DNA of 64,000 bases from JAEUMD01 sp036768475. GTDB lineage: Bacteria; Pseudomonadota; Alphaproteobacteria; Rhizobiales; Hyphomicrobiaceae. The position numbers were made by a program, and so were the translations under genes. The stretch covers positions 555,961 through 619,960 of the forward strand of contig DAIPMW010000001.1 in the NCBI GenBank assembly GCA_036768475.1, written 5' to 3'. Each line of letters starts with the position of its first letter. The first letter of the stretch is position 1. The notes below the pieces were generated by a model. That model saw only the letters and a program-made list of their open reading frames with translations. It had not been told where the DNA came from and searched no databases. Of the stretch, positions 42,121 through 51,410 are shown piece after piece.

Positions 42121-43290
42121 TCATGCCTTCGCGCCCTTGCTGCCGGCGCCAAGGGCCGGGACCGCCGCGGTATCGAGAGGCCAGCGCGGGCGCACGGGGG
42201 CATCGAGGCCGTCGATGTGGCCTCGCACGTAACGTTCTGCCCCGGCCCAGGCGATCATGGCGGCGTTGTCACCACACAGCGCAAGCGGTGGGGCATGGAA
42301 CGTATAGCCTTCTGTCGCGGCCAACTCGGTTAATGCTGCGCGAAGTGCCTCATTTGCGGCGACGCCACCAGCAACCACCAGGTGACGAAGCCCGCGGTCC
42401 GTCGTTTCCATCGCCGCCGGTTCCATTGCTGCCCGTCGCATTGCCTGACGCGTGCGGTCGACAACGCTGTCTGCGACAGCGGACTGGAAGCTTGCGCACA
42501 GGTCGCAGACGTCCTGTTCAGTGAGGGGGGCAACGGTCAGCGCCGCGTGGCGCACAGCCGTCTTGAGGCCGGCGAAGGAAAAATGTGGCTCTGCTCGTCC
42601 CAGCATCGGCCTGGGCAATGCAAAGCGGCGGGGATCGCCCCTGCGTGCCGCTTCCTCCACGGCGGGTCCGCCGGGCATCGGCAGGCCCAACAGCTTGGCG
42701 GTCTTGTCGAAGGCTTCGCCCAAGGCATCGTCGATGGTGGAGCCGAGGCGGCGGTAGCTGCCGACGTCATCGACCGCGAGTAGCTGTGTGTGGCCGCCGG
42801 AGACCAGCAGCAACAAATAAGGTGGAGGCAGACCGTCGGTCAGGCCGACTGTCAGGGCATGAGCTTCGAGGTGGTTAACAGCAAGCAGCGGTTTGCCGTG
42901 GGCGAGCGCGAGCATCTTGGCGGTCACGAGGCCCACCATCAGTCCGCCGATGAGCCCGGGACCCGCGGTGGCGGCAATCGCGTCGATATCAGAAAAGGCA
43001 ACTCCGGCATCAGCCAAGGCCTCGCGGATCATCTGATCGAGGCATTCGACATGGGCGCGTGCCGCGATCTCGGGGACGACACCGCCGAATGCGCGGTGCT
43101 TCTCCCACTGCGAGCGTACCGTGCTGGAGCGTATCGCTCCCCGGCCTTTTGCATCGCGTGAGACGATCGCCGCTGCCGTTTCGTCGCAGCTCGTCTCAAT
43201 GCCCAGCACAAGCGTGGCGGCGTCGGCGCTGCGGCGATTCCCGTCGTTTGCCGTGGCCACTCTTGCCGCAAGGTGATTTCGTGCCGGCAT
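42121..43290 (-). CDS. tsaD: TsaD, tRNA threonylcarbamoyladenosine synthase subunit
   Basis: 389 residues of the ASKHA fold. LVLGIETSCDETAAAIV is at the N-terminus, the metal-binding NHLEAHAL is near 140, and LLLVSGGHTQLL, GEAFDKTAKLLGLPMPGGPAVE and VAGGVAANEALR follow. It transfers threonylcarbamoyl to A37 of ANN-decoding tRNAs. An N-terminal extension of about 25 residues before the conserved core is probably real or reflects a later start. Divergent from hemC. Confidence 0.95.
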   Translation of the reverse strand: MPARNHLAARVATANDGNRRSADAATLVLGIETSCDETAAAIVSRDAKGRGAIRSSTVRSQWEKHRAFGGVVPEIAARAHVECLDQMIREALADAGVAFSDIDAIAATAGPGLIGGLMVGLVTAKMLALAHGKPLLAVNHLEAHALTVGLTDGLPPPYLLLLVSGGHTQLLAVDDVGSYRRLGSTIDDALGEAFDKTAKLLGLPMPGGPAVEEAARRGDPRRFALPRPMLGRAEPHFSFAGLKTAVRHAALTVAPLTEQDVCDLCASFQSAVADSVVDRTRQAMRRAAMEPAAMETTDRGLRHLVVAGGVAANEALRAALTELAATEGYTFHAPPLALCGDNAAMIAWAGAERYVRGHIDGLDAPVRPRWPLDTAAVPALGAGSKGAKA

Positions 43291-43455
43291 CGTGCGTTAT
43301 GACCTGTCAATTCGCGAACTGCCCGGGGCGGCAGGCCCGCATTGCCTTTACCGGCCGGAGACGGCATTAATGGCGCCACTCGTGGCCGCCATCACGCCGC
43401 TGCCATGCGGCCGTCGTTCGTCAATCCGGAGCAGGTTCGGGTCAGATCAAATCAC

Positions 43456-44505
43456 ATGCCCCTCGTGGCCTGCTCTAAGTTCTTGTTCGAGAGACTGATT
43501 TCCATTCCACATGAAGCATTGAGCGCTTCACCCGGTGGCGATCAGGCTCTAGCACCCGGAGCCTCAAGCTTGCAAGCGACCCCTCCCATCCGTATCGGTA
43601 CGCGCGGCTCGCCTCTGGCCATGGCGCAGGCACACGAAGTGCGCGCCAGGCTGATGGCCGCGCACAGCCGCAAGGACAGCGATTTCGAGATCGTCATCAT
43701 CAAGACGACCGGTGACAAGATACTCGACCGCCCGCTGGCGGAGGTCGGCGGCAAAGGCCTGTTTACCAAGGAGATCGAGGAGGCGTTGCTGTCAGGTGAG
43801 ATCGATCTCGCGGTTCACTCCATGAAAGACATGCAAACCGAGCTGCCGGATGGTCTCACGATCGGTGCCGTGCTTGAACGCGAGGATGTCCGCGACGCCT
43901 TCATCAGCCTGAAATATGCCTCCCTGGCCGAAATGCCGACTGGTGCCGTGGTGGGCACCTCTTCGCTGCGGCGGCAGGCGCAAGTGAAGCGGCTGCGGCC
44001 GGACCTCGAGGTCGTCGGGTTTCGCGGCAATGTGCAAACGCGGCTCAAGAAGCTCGAGGAAGGTGTTGCCGGAGCGACGTTCCTCGCTGTTGCAGGATTG
44101 AACAGGCTTGGCCTTGCCGACCGCATTACGCGAGCGGTGCCGACCGAGGAGATGCTACCCGCGGTGGCACAGGCCGCTATCGGCATCGAGATTCGCGCTG
44201 GGGATGAAAAAACGGCAGCGCTTCTTACGCCGCTCCACCACGCGGCGACCGGCGTGTGTGTCGCAGCGGAACGCGCGTACCTGAAACGACTGGAGGGCTC
44301 GTGCCGGACGCCGATCGGCGGTCTTGCCCGCGTCGACGCGGATGGACACATTTCCTTCAAGGGTGAGATCCTCACGCCGGATGGCGGAGTGGCGCATACA
44401 ATTGAACGGACCGGTGCCATTGCTGATGCCGAAGCGATTGGCGATGCGGCTGCACAAGAGCTGCTCGGGCAGGCAGGATCGGGATTTTTCTCCCAGGCAG
44501 GCTGA
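43456..44505 (+). CDS. hemC: porphobilinogen deaminase (hydroxymethylbilane synthase)
   Basis: About 349 residues. IRIGTRGSPLAMAQAHEVR opens the enzyme, LAVHSMKDMQTELPDGL and GTSSLRRQAQVKRLRPDL line the active site, and the dipyrromethane cofactor Cys is in LEGSCRTPIGG. It makes hydroxymethylbilane from four porphobilinogen units. The frame is open back to 43342. I chose ATG 43456, but the true start could be nearer the conserved core. hemD overlaps its stop. Confidence 0.93.
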   Translation: MPLVACSKFLFERLISIPHEALSASPGGDQALAPGASSLQATPPIRIGTRGSPLAMAQAHEVRARLMAAHSRKDSDFEIVIIKTTGDKILDRPLAEVGGKGLFTKEIEEALLSGEIDLAVHSMKDMQTELPDGLTIGAVLEREDVRDAFISLKYASLAEMPTGAVVGTSSLRRQAQVKRLRPDLEVVGFRGNVQTRLKKLEEGVAGATFLAVAGLNRLGLADRITRAVPTEEMLPAVAQAAIGIEIRAGDEKTAALLTPLHHAATGVCVAAERAYLKRLEGSCRTPIGGLARVDADGHISFKGEILTPDGGVAHTIERTGAIADAEAIGDAAAQELLGQAGSGFFSQAG

Positions 44506-45302
44506 TGCATCTTCTCATCACCAGGCCAGAGCCCGACGCCTCGGCGATGCGCGAGTTGCTCGAGGGCGAAGGCATCACCTCGGATGTGGCTCCGCTTCTG
44601 GAGATTGCCATTTATGTTCCCGATGCCGCACTACTCGCGCAGGCTTGCGCCATCGTGGTGACGAGCCGGAACGGGTTGCGAGCACTGGAAGCCTCACCAC
44701 TGTTGGCCGAAATGTTCTCTCGCCCGCTTCTTGTGGTCGGGCGCGGCAGCGGCCAAGCGGCGCGCGCAGCCGGCTTTCAGGATGTCACGGTAGGCCCGGC
44801 AACGGCCAAGGATCTCGTTCCACTGATACTTGCGGCATGGAGAGAAAAAACCCTGCCCGCATCGCGTGCGGCCGCGCCGGGACCGGTCCTGCATCTCAGC
44901 GGCGACAAGATCTCGTTCGACCTTGGGCCGCCGCTCGCTGCCGCCGGCATTCCATTCGTGCGCGATACCGTCTACCGTTCGGTGGCTGCAACACGTCTAC
45001 CCACCGAGGTGGTCGAAAGATTGCGGCACAACGGCTATGACGGCGTGGTTCTTATGTCGCCGTTAACGGCTGACACCTACGTTGACCTCGTTCTTGCGAA
45101 CGGGCTGGCCGATGGTGCCCGCGTTGCGGCATATCTTTGTTTGTCGCAGGGCATTGCAGACCGTCTGGCTCCGCTCGATGCCGAACACGTGAAAGTGACT
45201 GCAAAGCCAAATATCGAAGAAATGCTTGCTCTTATTCGTAAACTGGCGGCACAATCGCCGGCAATGTCGCCCCCCGGCACTAAAAATGACAATACGGATT
45301 GA
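44505..45302 (+). CDS. hemD: uroporphyrinogen-III synthase
   Basis: 265 residues. HLLITRPEPDASAMRELLEGEGI and the two-domain pattern with VVTSRNGLRALE and VVLMSPLTADTYVDLV are typical of this poorly conserved family. It closes hydroxymethylbilane with inversion of ring D. TGATG overlap with hemC makes the pair coupled. Confidence 0.9.
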   Translation: MHLLITRPEPDASAMRELLEGEGITSDVAPLLEIAIYVPDAALLAQACAIVVTSRNGLRALEASPLLAEMFSRPLLVVGRGSGQAARAAGFQDVTVGPATAKDLVPLILAAWREKTLPASRAAAPGPVLHLSGDKISFDLGPPLAAAGIPFVRDTVYRSVAATRLPTEVVERLRHNGYDGVVLMSPLTADTYVDLVLANGLADGARVAAYLCLSQGIADRLAPLDAEHVKVTAKPNIEEMLALIRKLAAQSPAMSPPGTKNDNTD

Positions 45303-45378
45303 GACGTAACGTGCCCGTGCAGCGCAACGGCTCTGCGCCCGCGCACGTAGTTGCGTAATGTGGAGGGTCCCTAGTCAC

Positions 45379-47211
45379 ATGTCCAACAATCGCGATGATC
45401 AAAAGAAGGATCCGCTGCGGCAAAGCGATCCAAAACGCCCGCACGCAACGCTCGATCTGAAGGCGGTCGAGATCAAGCAGCCGGAGCAGAAGGCGGCCGA
45501 GGCAAAGGCTGCTCCTTCCGATGCGCCAGGGTCGGCCGCAAAGAGCGATACCAAGGGGGACATCAAGTCGGATACGAAGGCAAGCGTTGGCGCCGCGTCG
45601 TCGACTTCGGCTTCCACGGCGCCGCGTTCGGCTGCACCAAGCGGCAAGGGTGAGGCCGGCAAGGCTGATGCATCAGCATCGGGTCATGCCGCGGCCAAGG
45701 ATAAATCTCAGCCGCCTGCCGGGAACATGCCGCCGCTTGAGCGCGAAGGCGGCGGGGGAGGTTTCGGCCGCTTCGTCTCGCATACGCTGGCTGGTCTGAT
45801 TGGTGGCTTCCTTGCGCTGCTTGGCGCGGACACGCTGGCGCCGCAACTGAACCAGCTCGGTCTGCCGGTGGGTCAAACGATAAACGAGGCAACGGAGCAA
45901 CTCGGCAAACGGATCAGCGAACTGGAAGCCGCGTCCAAGTTGGCCCCTCAGGCCGCCGAGGGCACGAAACTGAAGGCTGCTGTGGACGGCCTCAATCAAC
46001 GGATGGATGAGCTCACGGAGCTCAAGGGTCGCGTTGTGCAGTTGGGCGAGGGACAGTTGAAATTGAAGTCGGAGGCTGAGGCGCTGGCAACGAAGCTCGC
46101 CAGTGCATCGGCTACAGGTTCGGCTGGAGCCGATGAATCACGAATCGCGAAACTCGAAGAGCGCCTGGCGTTACTCTCGACGGCTAGCAGAGACGGGAAC
46201 GCAAATGCCGCTGTTCCCGAACTCGCCGCGGTGACGGGCAAAATCGCCGATCTCGAGTCGACGATGGCCAATCAGATCGAAGCACTGCGCAAGAGTGTGG
46301 GTGCGGAAATCGACACGCGCATGGGCAAGGCGGCAGAGGCCGCGGAAGCGGCGCGTTCGGGCACGCAGCGCATCGACCGCGAACTTGCAGAGATCAAGAC
46401 CGAGACAACACGGGCAGGCCAGCGCATGGAGGCGCTCAAGGCCGACAACGAACGCGTCAGCGAGACGCTGCGCGTCGTGCAAGAGGAAACCGGAAAGCTC
46501 TCCTCCGGTGTGGACGCGCTGAAGGGCGATCTGGCTGCCAGGTTCAAGGCGGCGGCCAAGCCGGATGACATCACGCAGGCGATTGCGCCTGTGAGCTCGA
46601 AGATCGCGACGCTGGAGAAGAGCATCGCGGGCGTCGTCACGGCGGAAGAAAATCGTAAGGCCAATGCGGAGCGAATTGTGCTTTCGCTGGAGCTTGCCAA
46701 CCTGAAGCGGGTGATCGACCGCGGGCTCGGCTATGCGGAGGAACTCGCGCAGGTGAAGAAGGCGGCGGGCGGCCGGGTCGATCTGTCGGCGCTCGAGCCA
46801 TATAAAATGAGCGGTGTGCGTACGCTGGTGGAACTGCAGTCGGATTTCCGGCCGCTTACTCATAACATTATCGCTGCGGCCCAGGATACAGGTGACGGCG
46901 GGGTCATCGATCGGCTTCTTTCGGGCGCCAAATCGGTGGTGCGCGTGCGCAAGGTACGGCACAGCGCCGACGACGACAGCGTCGAAGCGATTGTATCGCG
47001 TATGGACACCGCACTCGAGGAAGGGCGGATCGGTGACTTCCAGACGTTGGCGCAGAAGCTTCCCGAGAAGGCCAAAGCGCCGGCCGGAGAACTCTTCAAA
47101 CAGGTGGCGGCGCGTGCGGCCGCCGACACGGCGCTGAAAGAAATCGAGAGCCAGCTCAAGTCATCGCTCGGCACCAGTGCGCCATCCGCGCCTGCTCCGA
47201 CCATCCAGTAA
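45379..47211 (+). CDS. mitofilin/Mic60-like inner-membrane protein
   Basis: About 610 residues. A low-complexity Ala/Lys/Ser-rich cytoplasmic N-terminus (1-115) precedes one membrane span (GRFVSHTLAGLIGGFLALLGA, about 125-147), a long coiled coil (about 165-420) and a C-terminal mitofilin-signature region (LANLKRVIDRGLGYAEEL to the end). Alphaproteobacterial homologues shape the inner membrane and lie between hemD and hemY, as here. ATG 45379 is preferred. ATG 45358 is in frame. Confidence 0.88.
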   Translation: MSNNRDDQKKDPLRQSDPKRPHATLDLKAVEIKQPEQKAAEAKAAPSDAPGSAAKSDTKGDIKSDTKASVGAASSTSASTAPRSAAPSGKGEAGKADASASGHAAAKDKSQPPAGNMPPLEREGGGGGFGRFVSHTLAGLIGGFLALLGADTLAPQLNQLGLPVGQTINEATEQLGKRISELEAASKLAPQAAEGTKLKAAVDGLNQRMDELTELKGRVVQLGEGQLKLKSEAEALATKLASASATGSAGADESRIAKLEERLALLSTASRDGNANAAVPELAAVTGKIADLESTMANQIEALRKSVGAEIDTRMGKAAEAAEAARSGTQRIDRELAEIKTETTRAGQRMEALKADNERVSETLRVVQEETGKLSSGVDALKGDLAARFKAAAKPDDITQAIAPVSSKIATLEKSIAGVVTAEENRKANAERIVLSLELANLKRVIDRGLGYAEELAQVKKAAGGRVDLSALEPYKMSGVRTLVELQSDFRPLTHNIIAAAQDTGDGGVIDRLLSGAKSVVRVRKVRHSADDDSVEAIVSRMDTALEEGRIGDFQTLAQKLPEKAKAPAGELFKQVAARAAADTALKEIESQLKSSLGTSAPSAPAPTIQ

Positions 47212-47223
47212 AGAGGTCATCCG

Positions 47224-49197
47224 ATGTTGCGTCTCGTGGTTTATCTATTCGGGATCGCCGTCATTGCGACGGGCCTCTCGTGGCTGGCCGACCGGCCGGG
47301 CCTCATCGTCGTCAACTGGGAAGGCTATGAGGGCGAGATCAGCGTTTTCCACGCGGTGGTCGGGCTTGCGTTCCTGATCGGCGTCGCAATACTTCTGTGG
47401 TCGCTGGCACGCACTCTCTGGACCAGCCCCGCGACTGTCGGAGACTATTTCTACCGCCGCAGGCAGAAACGTGGGCTCGAAGCCTTGTCCTCGGGCATCA
47501 TTGCGATCGGTGCCGGCGACGGGCCGAGCGCAATGCGGCATGCCGTGCAGGCGCGCAAGACACTGCCCAACGAGCCGCTTACTCATCTGCTTCGCGCCCA
47601 GGCGGCACAGCTTGCGGGCGACAAGACGACAACGCGCCGCATCTTCGAGGCGATGCTGGCGCAACCCGACACCGAGCAGCTTGGCCTGCGCGGTCTCTTC
47701 CTGGAGGCGCAGCGGGAGGGTGAGCTCGAGGCGGCCAAGCAATTCGCTGCACGCGCCTTGAAGCTCAATCCGAAGATCAGCTGGTCGGCGGACGCGCTGT
47801 TCGATTTGCAGTGCAAGGCATCGGACTGGCAAGGTGCGCTGGAAACGCTCACGTCAGCGAAGAAGCATGGGCACCTGGACAAGGCGGTTGCGGACCGGCG
47901 TCGCGCCGTACTGCTGACGGCACAGGCGCAGACGGCCGAGGACCGCGATCCCGATCGCGCGCTTGCATTGGCACTGGAAGCGCACAATCTGGCTCCGGCT
48001 CTGGTTCCGGCGGCTGCCATTGCAGGCCGTCTACTGGCGTCACGCGGTAACACGGCAAAGGCCGCCAAGGTGCTGCAGAAGACCTGGCTCAAGTCGCCGC
48101 ATCCCGATCTGGCGGCGGCTTTTGCCTACGCGCGCATCGGCGACAGCCCAATGGATCGTCTGGACCGCGTCCGGCAGCTGGCAAACATGCAGCAGAATTC
48201 GATCGAAAGCCCGATTGCCATTGCCCGAGCGGCAATCGAGTCGAAGAACTTCGACGCTGCCCGCAGTGCGCTGGAGCCGTTGCTGGAAGAGCGCCTGACG
48301 CAGCGGGTGGCGACGCTGATGGCGCGCATCGAGGCGGAAGAGAAGGGCGACGCAGGCCGCGTGCGCGAGTGGCTGGCGCGCGCGGTGAACGCCCAACGCG
48401 ACCCGGCCTGGACCGCCGACGGGGTCGTGTCGGAGGAATGGGCGCCGGTTTCGCCCGTAACGGGACAGCTTGACGCTTTCCATTGGCGTGTTCCGGCCGA
48501 GGCGCTCGAATCTGCTGACAGCGGCCTGCTGGCGGACAAGCTTGCTGAGCTTGCCGCGACAGGTGCTCCACTCGATGCGATTGACGCAACAAAGTCGATT
48601 GAGGCGGCAACGACGTCAGACAGCATGGGCGGTGATATCGTCGAACCCGACAAGCCAATCGTCACGCCGGAAAAGAGCGGGGAACGCAAAGCGGAACCGA
48701 GCCGCGAAGCAGATGCAACCGATAAACCAGCGGCGGTTGTCGCTGAGGCGTCCGAAGCGGCTGCGCCCATGCCGGCGCCTGGCGTTGCTGCGGGCCCTGC
48801 GGTCGTGAGTGGTGCGGAGGCGACAGTTGCGCCTGCGGCTGCACCGTCCTCGACACCTGCGCCTGCACCTGTAGTAAAGGTGCCCACGCCGGAGACGACG
48901 AGCGTCGAGGCGCCGGCCGAAAAGTCGCCGGGCTCGGTTGCGGTCGTGGTTTCCCCGGACAAGGTGAAGGAGAAGGCGGCGGCCAAGGAGACCTCGCCGG
49001 CACTGGTTTCGGCGACGGGCACTGCCATCGCCCTTCCTGGAAAGAGCGATGACGCGGGCAAGGCTGCCGCAGCGGTGGCGAAAGGCGACCAGCCGAAGAT
49101 CTTCGTCTCTCCGCGCGCGCCCGATGATCCCGGGCCGGATAATGGCGGCGTGGAAGACATTGAGCCCGTCATGCCCCGTTACGGCACGAACCGGTGA
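47224..49197 (+). CDS. hemY: HemY-like membrane protein with TPR-type helices
   Basis: 657 residues. Two membrane spans at the N-terminus (about 3-22 and 40-62) flank WLADRPGLIVVNWEGYEGEIS, the HemY_N signature. Helical repeats follow to about 390, then an Ala/Pro/Glu-rich tail (about 450-640) that is probably disordered, ending near ARGAPDDPGPD-type sequence. The family is linked to tetrapyrrole metabolism by operon position, but its activity is unclear. This is not the protoporphyrinogen oxidase also called HemY. Confidence 0.87.
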   Translation: MLRLVVYLFGIAVIATGLSWLADRPGLIVVNWEGYEGEISVFHAVVGLAFLIGVAILLWSLARTLWTSPATVGDYFYRRRQKRGLEALSSGIIAIGAGDGPSAMRHAVQARKTLPNEPLTHLLRAQAAQLAGDKTTTRRIFEAMLAQPDTEQLGLRGLFLEAQREGELEAAKQFAARALKLNPKISWSADALFDLQCKASDWQGALETLTSAKKHGHLDKAVADRRRAVLLTAQAQTAEDRDPDRALALALEAHNLAPALVPAAAIAGRLLASRGNTAKAAKVLQKTWLKSPHPDLAAAFAYARIGDSPMDRLDRVRQLANMQQNSIESPIAIARAAIESKNFDAARSALEPLLEERLTQRVATLMARIEAEEKGDAGRVREWLARAVNAQRDPAWTADGVVSEEWAPVSPVTGQLDAFHWRVPAEALESADSGLLADKLAELAATGAPLDAIDATKSIEAATTSDSMGGDIVEPDKPIVTPEKSGERKAEPSREADATDKPAAVVAEASEAAAPMPAPGVAAGPAVVSGAEATVAPAAAPSSTPAPAPVVKVPTPETTSVEAPAEKSPGSVAVVVSPDKVKEKAAAKETSPALVSATGTAIALPGKSDDAGKAAAAVAKGDQPKIFVSPRAPDDPGPDNGGVEDIEPVMPRYGTNR

Positions 49198-49340
49198 TTT
49201 TTTCGACCGGCTAAACGGAGAAAAGGTCCTTCGCGAGGTGCGGCATCTGGGGGCCACAATCGCCCGGGCGCCCCCGGCCAGGGGGATGAGCCTGGGGTGG
49301 CGCATCGTTCGGTAGCGTTTGGTCCTGGCATCTTGCAATC

Positions 49341-49370
49341 GAGGCGAGGGCAGGGTATTCCCTCGGCCTC
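49341..49370 (+). terminator. possible hemY terminator hairpin
   Basis: GAGGCGAGGG pairs with CCCTCGGCCTC across a 9-nt loop with one bulge. There is no clear T-run, so it may be only a stabilising 3' hairpin. Confidence 0.4.
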
Positions 49371-49394
49371 GACATTCGTTTCGACGAACGGAAA

Positions 49395-49470
49395 GCCGCT
49401 TTAGCTCAGCCGGTAGAGCACATCATTCGTAATGATGGGGTCGCGTGTTCGAGTCACGCAAGCGGCACCA
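49395..49470 (+). tRNA. tRNA-Thr (anticodon CGT)
   Basis: 76 nt. Acceptor arms GCCGCTT/AAGCGGC, anticodon stem CATCA/TGATG with loop TTCGTAA (anticodon CGT, codon ACG), and CCA encoded. Its 3' 17 nt form part of the attL repeat of the integrated element, so the gene is kept intact by the insertion. Confidence 0.95.
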
Positions 49471-49474
49471 GTTC
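49454..49474. other. attL (left copy of 21-bp repeat)
   Basis: Begins TCACGCAAGCGGCACCAG and continues TTC. It covers the last 17 nt of tRNA-Thr plus GTTC. Identical to 63946-63966; the flanking bases differ on both sides. Confidence 0.9.
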
Positions 49475-49554
49475 ATAAAAGTCCTTATAGATCAAGTGGT
49501 TCCGTCTCCTGGGTAACACGGGCATTGCTCGAAATGTTAGCCAATCGGAGACCT

Positions 49555-50184
49555 ATGACCATGTCGACTGCAATCATCACCGTTGAAGACTACCTCGACC
49601 TTGCGCTGGGTGCGCTGCCCCTCTCTGAACTCTCTGCGGTCATGCGCACAGCACGCCGCTCGATCACCACAAAGGCGACCGCTAGAGACCTTGGCTGGCT
49701 CACCTGCAGGGGCTATGGCTACGACCGAGCGGCCTCCTTAAATCCCTTCATCGCTGGTCCGATGGCCGCTGCTTATGACGCTGGCATTGCCGCCTATGAG
49801 ATCGAGTGTCCCTGCGACTTCGACAGCGACGACTACAGCGACATTTCAGACATCTCAGACACCGCTGCTGACGACCCTGTAGCGACGACGGACACGGTCC
49901 CCGCCTGCGTCGTGAGAGCAGTCCGGTCGAGGTTCTCTATCCCCAACATGCGCGGTGCGCTGCATGGCCTTGCCGTAGGAGCAGCGACCGCCCTCGCCTT
50001 CACCTTCGTCCTAGCGGCCACCATCGCAGGGGTAAGGACGGTGCCTGCTATCCGGCAATCGCTACCCTGTGTCAGCGAACAGGCTTCTGCAGAGCGACGG
50101 TTGTCGCGGCGATCAAGAGACTTGAAGCTGCGAGGCTGGTCGAGAAGACGCGGCGCATCATCAGGGCACAGGTGCAGCGAGTGA
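49555..50184 (+). CDS. unknown element protein with one membrane span
   Basis: 209 codons. A soluble N-terminal part (ITVEDYLDLALGALPLSEL) precedes an acidic Asp/Ser-rich stretch (about 88-108) and one hydrophobic span (about 134-160). The tail after residue 170 is Arg/Ser-rich and lies over a different reading frame that encodes a clear helix-turn-helix, so the natural protein may end or shift near 50040. CGGAG precedes the ATG. No family recognised. Confidence 0.5.
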   Translation: MTMSTAIITVEDYLDLALGALPLSELSAVMRTARRSITTKATARDLGWLTCRGYGYDRAASLNPFIAGPMAAAYDAGIAAYEIECPCDFDSDDYSDISDISDTAADDPVATTDTVPACVVRAVRSRFSIPNMRGALHGLAVGAATALAFTFVLAATIAGVRTVPAIRQSLPCVSEQASAERRLSRRSRDLKLRGWSRRRGASSGHRCSE

Positions 50185-50450
50185 ATGGCTGGACTGGTCT
50201 GGTCGAGTCCATCGTGACCACAGTGCAGACCTCGAACGCCTACCGCATCCTAGCGGGTGAAGCTGTGAGACCCACTCAGGAGTTGCCCGCAATGAGCCGC
50301 GAGTTCCGAGGGGCGGGAGACCTCAAGAGGCTGCAGCGGCTGACAGGCATCGCTCTGCAGGTTGGTACTAACCGAGTTCACGCGTCGACTGTAGAGGCCC
50401 TCAAGCTATCAAGAGGGGGGCTTAGCGATGGCTTGGGTGCAGATAGGTGA
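49872..50450 (+). pseudogene. winged helix-turn-helix fragment without a start codon
   Basis: From about 50028 this frame reads GKDGACYPAIATLCQRTGFC, then RATVVAAIKRLEAARLVEKT, a classical winged HTH of replication-initiator or phage-regulator type. The frame is open from 49872 but has no ATG or GTG before 50172 and lies over the previous gene in another frame. Either a frameshift joined or split these genes, or programmed frameshifting makes a membrane-HTH fusion. I favour a broken gene. Confidence 0.5.
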
Positions 50451-50535
50451 GGCTGTAAAGCCGGTCATTGAGCGACTACGTCAGAGACTGGAACGCGAAG
50501 TACCGTCACCAAGCGCTTCGATGAAGGGCCGCTAA
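50428..50535 (+). CDS. 35-residue small protein
   Basis: MAWVQIGEAVKPVIERLRQR followed by LEREVPSPSASMKGR. It has a strong ribosome site (AGAGGGGGG, 50412-50420) and overlaps the end of the HTH frame by 23 bp. An amphipathic basic helix is predicted by eye. Too short for family assignment. Confidence 0.4.
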   Translation: MAWVQIGEAVKPVIERLRQRLEREVPSPSASMKGR

Positions 50536-50553
50536 GTCTGCATAGCGGTCTTT

Positions 50554-51399
50554 TCAACGGTCTCCGCCTTCGACTGCATCTTTGGCCAGAGAGCCGATGA
50601 GTTCCTTCTGATAGTCGCTGCTAAGGACATCAGTTAGATTAAGCACGTTTATAGCGTTGCTTACGTCGGCAGTGGTCCACTGTGTTTCCGGAATTGATTC
50701 AATCTTGCCGTGCACGTACGGGAACAAGTGCCATGCTACTAAGAGTAGTTCCACCGCTTCACCGGCGGACTGTTCCCAATTGCGTTCAGTCAAGAGTCTC
50801 ACACGACCGAAGCGCTTCGGCTTATTGTGCGCTTCAATGAGGTCCCAAAGAGAATGACGCTGGGATAGATAGCATCTAGTTAGCTCACCTAAGTGCTTCG
50901 CTTCATTCTCAGCTGCGTGCTCCGAAAGCATTCGCAGATCGGAAAGCACGTGGTCAGGTAGCTCCGGCAGCTCAAGCGTCTCCAATCTTGATTTCTTTCC
51001 ATCTGCCATGCGACCGACTGCTTCAAGTCGAACAGCCTCGAGACCTGTGGCTGCGACCTCCGCACTCGCCATCGCGTACTGAGTGAAATACCCAATGGAA
51101 GTCTGGAATATCGTGCGCGCAGCCCTCAACCTCCCCAAGCGGAGTTCTTCAAACTGCCGACGCTGTTCCTGGGTCTGCCCAAGAAGGATGCGACCTGAAA
51201 CAATCGCCGCCACCAGGGCAAAGAAGCCCGTGATGAGCGTCTGCCACTTGTAAAGGAATGCTTCGAGACCTTCGCCTGCTACGCCCACCAGCATGATCGT
51301 AGCCAACACCAGCAGTGTCGCAGCAATACCAAATAAGGCTCCGATGAGGAGTCCAAAGTCATGATCGCTGTTGCGGTGGTTTTGCATGAGGGGGGCCAC
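50554..51399 (-). CDS. unknown two-span membrane protein downstream of the RM genes
   Basis: 281 residues with two N-terminal membrane spans (about 16-40 and 50-72) and a cytoplasmic helical domain rich in Glu and Leu (about 76-281). It follows the methylase by 11 bp and is probably its operon partner. I recognise no family. The layout (two spans plus coiled-coil-like body) resembles membrane-anchored effectors found near defence genes, but this is only an analogy. ATG 51387 is an alternative start. Confidence 0.6.
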   Translation of the reverse strand: MAPLMQNHRNSDHDFGLLIGALFGIAATLLVLATIMLVGVAGEGLEAFLYKWQTLITGFFALVAAIVSGRILLGQTQEQRRQFEELRLGRLRAARTIFQTSIGYFTQYAMASAEVAATGLEAVRLEAVGRMADGKKSRLETLELPELPDHVLSDLRMLSEHAAENEAKHLGELTRCYLSQRHSLWDLIEAHNKPKRFGRVRLLTERNWEQSAGEAVELLLVAWHLFPYVHGKIESIPETQWTTADVSNAINVLNLTDVLSSDYQKELIGSLAKDAVEGGDR

Positions 51400-51410
51400 A
51401 GTGCCTGTGA

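Noticed and set aside
48126..49172. 348-codon minus-strand frame opposite hemY
   Set aside because: Its Ala/Ser/Gly composition simply mirrors the low-complexity tail of hemY.
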